Of a stretch of 26,508 bases of DNA, positions 12,193-17,783 are shown one piece after another. The DNA is from a virus. The notes under the pieces were generated by a model. The model had not been told where the DNA came from. It saw nothing but the letters and a program-made list of their open reading frames with translations, and did no database searches. A program made the translations under genes and the position numbers. Positions within the stretch are counted from its first letter, which is position 1, and each line of letters starts with the position of its first letter. Location: positions 1 to 26,508 of IMG/VR virus record IMGVR_UViG_3300044846_001138. The stretch is one strand, 5' to 3'.

Positions 12193-12875
12193 TTGTTAAG
12201 GTTATACCGAGCAAGATTGCTAATGAATTTATTAAAATTAATCATTATTCAGGCAAGGTAGTTCCTAATAGTAAGTTACATTTCGGGTGCTTTTTAGATG
12301 AAAAATTACACGGGGTTTTAAGCTATGGGTCAAGTTTAGATAAAAGCAAGACTATTGGCTTAGTTGAAAATACAAATTGGCACGATTATTTAGAATTGAA
12401 TAGAATGGCATTTGATGAATATTTGCCAAAGTATAGCGAAAGCAGATGTATTGCAATTAGTATAAAGCTAATTAAAAAAAATGCACCTAATATAAAGTGG
12501 ATTTTATCTTATTCAGATGGTTGTGATTGCGGTGATGGAACTATATACAGGGCAAGCGGGTTTAATTTGACTTTGATAAAAGAAAATAGTGATCTATTCC
12601 TTTTGCCTAATGGAAAAAAGATTCATTCTATGACTATAAAGTCAAGTAAAACTATAATGAATAAGTACGGCAATTGGAAAAAATATTTGGATACAGAGCA
12701 TAACGGGTGGCAAAAAATTAAAGGCTTTCAGCTTAGATATATATACTTGATTGACAAAACCTGTAAAATAGCAGTTCCTATAATTCCATTTTCTAAGATA
12801 GATGAACTTGGTGCGGGAATGTATAAAGGAAATAAAGTAACTTTGGCAGAAAGGCAACAAGCGGCAGAAGCATAA
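12171..12875 (+). CDS. mom-like: Mom-like DNA modification protein (GNAT-type fold)
   Basis: 234 aa. Signature blocks of phage Mom-like proteins are present: KLHFGCFLDEKLHGVLSYG (35-53), LELNRMAFDEYLPKYSESR (74-92) and SYSDGCDCGDGTIYRASGF (113-131), followed by a C-terminal basic part. Mom of phage Mu converts adenine to a methylcarbamoyl derivative that blocks restriction enzymes; relatives are assumed to do similar adenine acylation. Coupled to the ParB-like gene by a 22-base overlap. The last 15 bases overlap the tRNA-like element at 12861-12930. Confidence 0.82.
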   Translation: MGRAKEIIVKVIPSKIANEFIKINHYSGKVVPNSKLHFGCFLDEKLHGVLSYGSSLDKSKTIGLVENTNWHDYLELNRMAFDEYLPKYSESRCIAISIKLIKKNAPNIKWILSYSDGCDCGDGTIYRASGFNLTLIKENSDLFLLPNGKKIHSMTIKSSKTIMNKYGNWKKYLDTEHNGWQKIKGFQLRYIYLIDKTCKIAVPIIPFSKIDELGAGMYKGNKVTLAERQQAAEA

Positions 12876-12930
12876 AAGTAATGCGTTAGTCTTCCAGACT
12901 AAAGAAGGGGTGCAATACCACCCTGCCGCT
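12861..12930 (+). tRNA. degenerate tRNA-Gly(UCC)-like cloverleaf
   Basis: All four arms can be drawn: acceptor GCGGCAG/CTGCCGC (12861-12867, 12923-12929), D stem GCAT/ATGC (12870-12873, 12881-12884), anticodon stem TTAGT/ACTAA with loop CTTCCAG (12891-12897, anticodon TCC) and a T-arm GGTG/CACC (12909-12912, 12919-12922). T at 12930 fits the U73 of bacterial tRNA-Gly. Departures: D-loop AAAAGTA lacks GG, the T-loop lacks the TTC motif and is 6 bases long, no CCA is encoded. May be a decayed tRNA or a tRNA mimic. It overlaps the end of the Mom-like gene by 15 bases. Confidence 0.5.
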
Positions 12931-12959
12931 CAAAATAACAAAGAAGGAAATAAGAGAAT

Positions 12960-13322
12960 ATGGCAAACGAGCAGAATTTAATACCGGTTCAAAAGGGGGA
13001 AATAAGAAACCCAAACGGACGTCCGCGTAAATATGTAACCCTTCTAAAAGAGCAAGGGTATAAGCTAAGCGAAATAAATGACACGATCCAAGTAATGATG
13101 TCAATGAATACAACGGAGTTAAAAGAAGTTTACGATAACCCAAAAGCCACAATACTTGAAAAGACAATTGCAGGCGCTATGAATAAAAGTTTAATTAAGG
13201 GCAGCCTTTATAGCTTAGATACTTTATTAAGCCGCGTTTATGGCAAGCCAAAAGAACAAGTTGATATTCAACAGGATACAAAGATCGAGGTTGTATTCGT
13301 TGAAGGCAAAACTATTTTATAG
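12960..13322 (+). CDS. terS: terminase small subunit (putative)
   Basis: 120 aa directly before the large subunit, with which it shares a base (TAGTG). The opening MANEQNLIPVQKGEIRNPNG with GRPRKY (residues 21-26) matches the K-G-x-x-x-N-P-N-G-R-P start of a phage family that binds packaging sites; the rest is helical (VMMSMNTTELKEVYDNPKAT, IAGAMNKSLIKGSL). TerS binds the pac/cos site and regulates TerL. Preceded by AAGAAGGAAATAAGAGAAT, a purine-rich ribosome site. No HTH can be proved by eye. Confidence 0.75.
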   Translation: MANEQNLIPVQKGEIRNPNGRPRKYVTLLKEQGYKLSEINDTIQVMMSMNTTELKEVYDNPKATILEKTIAGAMNKSLIKGSLYSLDTLLSRVYGKPKEQVDIQQDTKIEVVFVEGKTIL

Positions 13323-14473
13323 TGCGCATAGAATTACCAAACCCACATATCAATCAAAAAAAGATATTAGAATGCGAAAAGCGTTTTATTGTCGTAATGT
13401 GTGGTCGTCGATTTGGTAAGTCAGAAATATCACAGATCATAGGAATCAAAGAAGCAATTACAGGCGGGCAAGTTGCCTATATTACACCAACGTATAAGTT
13501 AGCAAAAACCTTTTTTGAAAAGCTAACTTCAGCAATACCTTTTAAGAATAACATATCGAACCTAAAGATCTATTGTCCTAATAATGGATCTATTGAATTT
13601 TTTACAGGCGAAAGGCTTGACAATTTAAGAGGTCGCAAATTTAATTTAGTAATAATTGACGAGGCTGCTTTTATACCTGATCTTGAAAGCGGGTGGCAAA
13701 ATAGCATTCGACCAACGCTTACAGATTATGAAGGGAAGGCGGTTTTCTTATCCACGCCAAGAGGAAAGAATTTCTTTTATTCAATGTTTATGAAAGAGGG
13801 TGAGAATGATTGGAAAAGTTTTAAATTCACTACCTATGACAATCCATATATAAACAGAAAGGAAATAGACGAGGCAAAGATGCAATTACCGGAAGTTGTA
13901 TTCGAGCAGGAATATATGGCTAACCCCGCAGAAAATAGCGCTAACCCATTTGGCAACGCATTTATTAGGCGCTGCATTAAACCGGTATCTTCGCAACAGA
14001 TTGTATCCTATGGAATTGATTTGGCTAAGTCTGTTGACTTCACCGTTATCATAGGGCTTGATAAAGATGGCTGCGTGGCTTATTTTGACCGCTTTCAAAT
14101 GGATTGGCATAATACTAAGGCAACAATTAAAAGGCTTCCTATTGCGCCTATATTAGCAGATAGCACGGGAGTTGGTGATCCTATCCTCGAAGATCTAATA
14201 AGAGACGGCGTAAATATAGAAGGTTTAAAATTTACAAGTCAATCTAAGCAGCAACTTATGGAAGGCTTAGCGCAGGCAATTCAACAGGGCAAAATAAGTT
14301 ATCCGGATGGAGTTATAGTTGATGAACTTGACGTCTTTGAATATCAATTCACCGCGAATGGCGTTCGCTATTCAGCGCCTTCAGGATTCCACGACGATTG
14401 CGTGATGGCTTTAGCTTTAGCGTGGCAAAATCATAATCTTAAAAGAGGATCAGGGCGTTACGCCTTTGCTTAA
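13322..14473 (+). CDS. terL: terminase large subunit (ATPase-nuclease)
   Basis: 383 aa, GTG start overlapping the previous stop. ATPase: Walker A GRRFGKS at 28-34, Walker B LVIIDEAAF at 109-117 (D113, E114), motif III LSTPRGKNFF (143-152). RNase H-like nuclease: GIDLAKSVDFT (231-241, D233), LADSTGVGD (279-287, D280) and HDDCVMALALA (357-367, D358 or D359). The length is near the lower end for TerL. It translocates DNA into the prohead and cuts it. The HNH gene 2 kb upstream suggests a cos-type mechanism. Confidence 0.93.
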   Translation: MRIELPNPHINQKKILECEKRFIVVMCGRRFGKSEISQIIGIKEAITGGQVAYITPTYKLAKTFFEKLTSAIPFKNNISNLKIYCPNNGSIEFFTGERLDNLRGRKFNLVIIDEAAFIPDLESGWQNSIRPTLTDYEGKAVFLSTPRGKNFFYSMFMKEGENDWKSFKFTTYDNPYINRKEIDEAKMQLPEVVFEQEYMANPAENSANPFGNAFIRRCIKPVSSQQIVSYGIDLAKSVDFTVIIGLDKDGCVAYFDRFQMDWHNTKATIKRLPIAPILADSTGVGDPILEDLIRDGVNIEGLKFTSQSKQQLMEGLAQAIQQGKISYPDGVIVDELDVFEYQFTANGVRYSAPSGFHDDCVMALALAWQNHNLKRGSGRYAFA

Positions 14474-14624
14474 TCGATCATAAAAGGATCACTAAAGGGC
14501 AATATTTGAGCCGAATATGACCGATAAACGGATCATTTTTGATTGATAAACGGCTTTTTAGCCTAAAAACTACATTTTTTAATATTTTTTAGCTTTATAA
14601 TCTATTGTAAATGAATGTTTTATG

Positions 14625-14642
14625 ATTATTTTTAAAAATAAT
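14625..14642 (+). repeat. 18-base perfect AT palindrome upstream of promoter copy 2
   Basis: ATTATTTTT (14625-14633) is followed at once by its exact reverse complement AAAAATAAT (14634-14642), ending 5 bases before the 38-bp promoter element. In very AT-rich DNA such a palindrome is less surprising than its length suggests, but its place fits an upstream operator or UP-type element. Confidence 0.4.
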
Positions 14643-14647
14643 TGTAT

Positions 14648-14685
14648 AAAATGTGTAGAATATGAACAAAAGATGTATATTTGTA
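14648..14685 (+). promoter_or_regulatory. Bacteroidota-type promoter, copy 2 of the 38-bp element
   Basis: -7 box TATATTTG at 14676-14683. Identical to copy 1 (3811-3848) at 31 of 38 positions, gap-free, with the same TGTnTA placed 24 bases upstream of the -7 box. The next ATG is at 14708. It begins the block of small genes between terminase and tail module. Confidence 0.75.
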
Positions 14686-14707
14686 TAACAAAACAAAAAA
14701 ACACTTT

Positions 14708-15043
14708 ATGAAAACTACAACCGAAAGAGTAAGAACAATCAGAAACGAATTGAAAAACGCTTTACCTGCGTACAAATTTTCAGTAACTAAAAGACATTAC
14801 AACGGAGTAAGCATTCAAATCCTATCCGGACCGGCAAAGCTAACTGAACAAGGTTACGAGAATGTAAATATTTATTACATTAGCGAGCAACCTGAAGGAG
14901 TTAAAAAAAATGTATTAAATGTTATTAATACAATAGCAAGCGAAGGGGTTACATATAGAGAAACAGGCGACTACGGAACGCAACCTGACTTTTATGTAAA
15001 TATCAAGATCGGAGAATTTAATAAACCATATATTCATAATTAA
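14708..15043 (+). CDS. LPD29-like small protein (putative)
   Basis: 111 aa from the ATG at 14708 (MKTTTERVRTIRNELKNALP). A TTG at 14681 is inside the -7 box and cannot be the start. The stretch AYKFSVTKRHYNGVSIQILS with QGYENVNIYYI later resembles the large-polyvalent-protein-associated domain LPD29, small alpha/beta domains common in phages and plasmids of Bacteroidota. Similarity is loose. As the first gene after a promoter and followed by a terminator at 15056-15078 it may form its own transcript, the usual design of an accessory (moron) gene. Confidence 0.6.
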   Translation: MKTTTERVRTIRNELKNALPAYKFSVTKRHYNGVSIQILSGPAKLTEQGYENVNIYYISEQPEGVKKNVLNVINTIASEGVTYRETGDYGTQPDFYVNIKIGEFNKPYIHN

Positions 15044-15044
15044 T

Positions 15045-15078
15045 CCCCCGCAGGGGTGCGACTGCCCAACGCACTTTT
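15045..15078 (+). terminator. tandem hairpins, second one a terminator
   Basis: Two hairpins share base 15056, so they may compete: CCCC/GGGG (15045-15048, 15053-15056) with a CGCA-type loop, then GTGCG/CGCAC (15056-15060, 15070-15074) with a 9-base loop followed by TTTT (15075-15078). It separates the LPD29-like gene from the next; a short T run makes it moderate in strength. Confidence 0.65.
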
Positions 15079-15090
15079 AAAATTAACTTT

Positions 15091-15219
15091 ATGAACAGAT
15101 TGAAAACATTACAGGAAAAAAGAAACGAGCAATACAAAGCGGAAAGCCTAAGCGGAAAATGGTTTTGGTATATAATGGGCGGCGCTTTATTATTAACGGC
15201 TTTAATAGAAAATATTTAA
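15091..15219 (+). CDS. 42-aa single-pass membrane protein
   Basis: ATG at 15091, stop 15217-15219. Charged N-terminus (MNRLKTLQEKRNEQYKAESL) and one transmembrane helix (about 24-40, WFWYIMGGALLLTALIE). No family recognised. It starts 12 bases after the terminator T run and ends 3 bases before the next ATG, so the two genes are probably co-transcribed. Short phage membrane proteins of this form often act on the host envelope, but nothing specific is seen. Confidence 0.55.
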   Translation: MNRLKTLQEKRNEQYKAESLSGKWFWYIMGGALLLTALIENI

Positions 15220-15222
15220 TTT

Positions 15223-15378
15223 ATGCCATATTCAACTTGTTGCGGTGCGCACACTAACTTTGACGAAATAGATATTTGCCCTGATTGCTTAGAACATTGT
15301 GATTGGGAAGAAGAAGACGAAGATGATGACGAGGATACAGACACTAAGATCGAACAGGATAAACTAAACAAATTATAA
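15223..15378 (+). CDS. 51-aa zinc-ribbon protein with acidic tail
   Basis: ATG at 15223, stop 15376-15378. Cysteines at 6, 7, 19, 22 and 26 (STCCGAH; ICPDCLEHCDW) form a small zinc site; the following 15 residues are almost all Asp/Glu (EEEDEDDDEDTD). I have seen this CCGA...ICPxCxEHCxW layout in other Bacteroidota phages. Metal binding is likely; the acidic tail may contact a basic partner or mimic DNA. Confidence 0.62.
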   Translation: MPYSTCCGAHTNFDEIDICPDCLEHCDWEEEDEDDDEDTDTKIEQDKLNKL

Positions 15379-15384
15379 ACGCAC

Positions 15385-15455
15385 GCCGCCTGAAGCATTT
15401 TTTAATATTAAAAAAAACAAAGGTAGTAATTTGGGTAACTTTGGGCGGCATTTTT
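15385..15455 (+). promoter_or_regulatory. long-loop GC-armed structure with internal palindrome
   Basis: GCCGCC (15385-15390) pairs with GGCGGC (15444-15449), followed by ATTTTT. The 53-base loop contains a perfect 18-base AT palindrome (15398-15415) and a TAACTTTG box (15436-15443). The arms plus T run could be a terminator with a large loop; the box could be a -7 element for the next gene. The structure ends 11 bases before the ATG at 15467. Confidence 0.45.
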
Positions 15456-15466
15456 AAATCTATTTT

Positions 15467-15628
15467 ATGACAAAGAACAACTATCTAATGGGACAGGAAT
15501 ATTTATTAAGAATTGAAAATGAATGTCTTATAGAGAAAATATTGAAATTAGAAAAGGAAATCGGATTAAAGGAAAAAGAAATAAGGGATCTAAAAAGGGA
15601 AATTCAGAAAAAAGAAGTAAATTCATAA
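15467..15628 (+). CDS. 53-aa coiled-coil protein
   Basis: ATG at 15467, stop 15626-15628. After MTKNNYLMGQEYLLRIENEC the chain is a continuous heptad-like helix (IEKILKLEKEIGLKEKEIRD...), rich in Lys, Glu, Leu and Ile. Likely a small oligomer or a partner protein. No family recognised. It stands between two GC-armed long-loop structures, so it is probably transcribed on its own. Confidence 0.55.
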   Translation: MTKNNYLMGQEYLLRIENECLIEKILKLEKEIGLKEKEIRDLKREIQKKEVNS

Positions 15629-15636
15629 AAGATTAT

Positions 15637-15704
15637 CCCCGTCCAAATTCAACAATCATTTTAAACAGGGGTGTTTAGGTATGTCAAGGGCGGGGGTATT
15701 TTTA
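15637..15704 (+). terminator. long-loop hairpin terminator
   Basis: CCCCGTCC (15637-15644) pairs with GGGCGGGG within 15688-15695 (seven Watson-Crick pairs and one G-T) across a 43-base loop; TATTTTT follows, ending near 15703. The loop is larger than usual, yet the arms are strong for AT-rich DNA. It ends about 11 bases before the ATG at 15715. Confidence 0.5.
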
Positions 15705-15714
15705 AATTAATACT

Positions 15715-16071
15715 ATGATTAAAAACTTTGAAGAAATTACAAAGGAAATGACAGAGGACGAAAAGAAACTTGTTCCTTTGATTATTCGCGGATTAAGTAC
15801 AAGGACAAAAGAAAACCCGATTAAAGGCGCGGAAATAGTCAGCGCAATCAATATCCAAAAGGATAAATACGGGATTAAATTATTTTCTGAACCACGTTTA
15901 AGAAAAATAATTAACTTTATTAGGGCTGAAAGTATCCTTCCTGTTATGGGTACGTCAAACGGCTATTATGTTACAAAGGATCGGTCAGAATTAGAAAGTC
16001 AAATTGAAAGCCTAACGCAAAGATCAGAGGCAATAATGTCAAGCGCTAACGGATTAAAAAAATTTTTATGA
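15715..16071 (+). CDS. winged-helix-like conserved phage protein
   Basis: 118 aa. KKLVPLIIRGLSTRTKENPI, KGAEIVSAIN, then PRLRKIINFIRAESILPVMG and NGYYVTKDRSELESQI follow the helix-helix-strand-wing order of a small winged-helix domain that I know from Bacteroidota phages, where it is unnamed. The C-terminal 35 residues are a helix. DNA binding (regulator or replication accessory) is inferred from the fold pattern. Overlaps the next small gene by 4 bases (ATGA). Confidence 0.68.
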   Translation: MIKNFEEITKEMTEDEKKLVPLIIRGLSTRTKENPIKGAEIVSAINIQKDKYGIKLFSEPRLRKIINFIRAESILPVMGTSNGYYVTKDRSELESQIESLTQRSEAIMSSANGLKKFL

Positions 16072-16226
16072 AAGAATTAATTGAACTTCGGGATTGGGTT
16101 GATCAACAATGCAAAACAGGGCAGCCTTTTACCTGCGCGGACGTACTAAATAAGATTGATGAAATCTTAGAAACTGACACAGATATTGAAGAAATATATT
16201 TAACTTCGTGCTATGAAATGGAATGA
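16068..16226 (+). CDS. 52-aa acidic hypothetical protein
   Basis: ATG at 16068 overlapping the winged-helix gene (ATGA), stop 16224-16226. Product MKELIELRDWVDQQCKTGQP...YLTSCYEME is acidic and helical. It fills exactly the gap to the tail-chaperone-like gene and overlaps its start by 14 bases, which supports translation. No family recognised. Confidence 0.55.
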   Translation: MKELIELRDWVDQQCKTGQPFTCADVLNKIDEILETDTDIEEIYLTSCYEME

Positions 16227-16887
16227 ACTAACGCTTTGGCAATATCAGCAATTGATGCCTACAATCACTAATCCTAACAAGGATTGGACTGAATTAGATG
16301 CAGAAGTTAAACAACTTTGCATTGTAACAGGGCTTACAGAATACCAAATAGATAGCCTTTCATTAACTGCATTAAAGGAACTGCGCAAAGAATTAGCTTT
16401 TTTAAACGAACCTATTGAAGGTAAGCCTGTTAATTATATAGTAACAAACGGCAAGCGCTATCGAATTAACTATGATATTAAGAATATGCCTTCAGCAAGG
16501 TATATAGAAAGCAAAGTATTTAGCAAAGATACATTGGCTAACCTTCATAAAATAGCGGCTTCTATGGTGATCCCGCAAAAGCGCAATTGGTTCGGAAAAT
16601 GGGTAGATCAGGATTATGATGCGAGCAAGCACGAAGAATATGCAGCCGATATGCAAGAAGCTAACTTTGTTCATATTTATCATTCGCTTGTTTTTTTTTA
16701 TCAAGTCTACAAAAATTGGATCGAAGTTTCAAGGGATTATATGACGGCGGAAATGACGAAGTCGGGGATGACGAAGAATCAAGCGGATATGGTGGTGGAT
16801 CTTTTATTAGAATCTATGGATGGCACTACACCTGTTACCTTGTTGCCGCCCAAGAAAATATTGGAATTAAAGAAGTATTTGAAATGA
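16213..16887 (+). CDS. candidate tail assembly chaperone (G-like)
   Basis: 224 aa. Opening MKWNELTLWQYQQLMPTITN resembles small tail-assembly proteins of Bacteroidota phages (N-W-x-x-L-T-x-x-Q-Y-Q-x-L); the C-terminus (MTKNQADMVVDLLLESMDGT, LLPPKKI) matches the same group. It is followed with an ATGA overlap by a 28-aa ORF. At 16691-16699 a run of nine T gives the slip site T-TTT-TTT in frame; the -1 frame is then open to 16970 and contains the downstream ORF. This is the G/GT layout of tail chaperones, though those usually lie next to the tape measure gene; here two structural genes and more intervene. Call by pattern and context. Confidence 0.55.
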   Translation: MKWNELTLWQYQQLMPTITNPNKDWTELDAEVKQLCIVTGLTEYQIDSLSLTALKELRKELAFLNEPIEGKPVNYIVTNGKRYRINYDIKNMPSARYIESKVFSKDTLANLHKIAASMVIPQKRNWFGKWVDQDYDASKHEEYAADMQEANFVHIYHSLVFFYQVYKNWIEVSRDYMTAEMTKSGMTKNQADMVVDLLLESMDGTTPVTLLPPKKILELKKYLK

Positions 16888-16970
16888 AGACAATAGAGTT
16901 TTTAAATGCTATGGCTTATATGAAAGCAAAAAATTCATACGAACGTGAAGAAGCAAAACGTATAAAGTAG
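16884..16970 (+). CDS. 28-aa T-like ORF, coupled to or fused with the tail chaperone
   Basis: ATG at 16884 inside the ATGA that ends the previous gene; stop TAG 16968-16970. Product MKTIEFLNAMAYMKAKNSYE plus REEAKRIK is a basic, charged helix. The same frame is open upstream to about 16699, so the product may be made as a -1 extension of the chaperone instead of, or besides, a free peptide. Small T-like extensions with an E-R-E/K-R helix are familiar to me from Bacteroidota phages. Confidence 0.55.
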   Translation: MKTIEFLNAMAYMKAKNSYEREEAKRIK

Positions 16971-16991
16971 ATTTGGTTGACATAAAGTGAT

Positions 16992-17021
16992 CCCCTGCTA
17001 TTTCTATGGCGGGGGTTTTTT
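16992..17021 (+). terminator. intrinsic terminator after the chaperone genes
   Basis: CCCCTGC (16992-16998) pairs with GCGGGGG (17009-17015; one G-T pair), loop 10 bases, followed by six T (17016-17021). It lies 21 bases after the T-like stop and 36 before the ATG at 17058. Confidence 0.85.
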
Positions 17022-17057
17022 GTGCGGTATTTAAAAGACTTTTACCTATTTAAAGGT

Positions 17058-17783
17058 ATGAGTGAAACAAAAGCACAGGCGCAAGCGTTAGCTAATGGGT
17101 TTTTACAATCTATTGGAGAATCATACGATCAGTTTGATCCAAGTGATTTTCCTGTTGCTGAACAAATGTTTCTATATTACGGAAAGATATTTAATGATGC
17201 TGTTGCTAAGAACTTAAAGCAAAGCGGATCTATTGCTTCCGGTAAAATTGGTGAGTTAGCCGTTCCTAAAGTTAATAAGTTTGGGAATGACTACGAAATG
17301 TATTTAGGTTATAAAAAAGACAATCCTGCTTCCGTTTATTATAGGTTTGTAAATAAAGGGGTGAAAGGCGTTGGCGGTTTAAATGCTAAGCCTAAAAGTG
17401 TAAAATCAGATTCACCTTATAAATATAAAACGCCGTTCCCAAATAAAAAAATGGCAACGTCTATAATGGAATGGTATAAGTTAGGAAAGGCAAAGGCAAG
17501 AACAGATACACAGAAAAAAAACCTAACCGCAGAACAGACTAAAAATAAAAGATTAAAGAATATAGCACCTAAGCCTAAAACCTTGATGCAAATATCTTAT
17601 ATGACTGCGGCTGCTATAAAAAGGGATGGTTTAAAGACCACTTCATTTTTTGATAATGCAATAAAGGCGGTTTTTAATAAAGCCTTTTTTGCTGCAATGG
17701 CTACGGCATTTGGCGGGGATATGAAAATACAAATTAGACAAATAGGAAATAAAATGGAAAATAATGGCTATAACAATAAATAG
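17058..17783 (+). CDS. neck / tail-completion (HK97 gp10-like) protein, putative
   Basis: 241 aa from the ATG at 17058 (MSETKAQAQALANGFLQSIG). A GTG at 17022 touches the terminator T run and would add 12 residues; the ATG is preferred. The central region (AKNLKQSGSIASGKIGELA, then YEMYLGYKKDNPASVYYRFV and NKGVKG) has the L-x-x-S-G-x-L-x-S-x-I plus two-strand pattern of HK97 gp10-type neck proteins; the C-terminal half is basic and helical. It would join head and tail. Overlaps the next gene by 20 bases. Confidence 0.55.
   Translation: MSETKAQAQALANGFLQSIGESYDQFDPSDFPVAEQMFLYYGKIFNDAVAKNLKQSGSIASGKIGELAVPKVNKFGNDYEMYLGYKKDNPASVYYRFVNKGVKGVGGLNAKPKSVKSDSPYKYKTPFPNKKMATSIMEWYKLGKAKARTDTQKKNLTAEQTKNKRLKNIAPKPKTLMQISYMTAAAIKRDGLKTTSFFDNAIKAVFNKAFFAAMATAFGGDMKIQIRQIGNKMENNGYNNK

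Larger units (their letters stand above)
14474..14707 (+). other. non-coding region after TerL with repeats and a promoter
   Basis: 234 bases without a gene. It holds two copies of GATAAACGG (14523-14531, 14545-14553), a small GGCT-TTTT-AGCC hairpin (14551-14562), the motif ATATTTGAGCCGAAT (14502-14516), TGATTGATAAA (14540-14550), an 18-base AT palindrome (14625-14642) and promoter copy 2. No strong terminator after TerL is seen. Two of these motifs recur after the tail-tube gene. Confidence 0.6.

Noticed and set aside
12886-13167. Reverse-strand open frame opposite the small terminase gene
   Set aside because: Shadow of the terminase gene and tRNA-like region; composition is atypical and no other gene is on this strand.
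14681-14707. TTG at 14681 as start of the LPD29-like gene
   Set aside because: It is part of the -7 box of promoter copy 2; the ATG at 14708 follows normally.
15216-15398. Ser-rich reverse-strand frame opposite the zinc-acidic gene
   Set aside because: The Ser run is the complement of GAA/GAT acidic codons on the + strand.
16977-17004. TTGACA at 16977-16982 as a sigma-70 -35 box
   Set aside because: No -10 hexamer at suitable spacing, and Bacteroidota promoters use a different -33/-7 pattern; the following sequence is the terminator stem.
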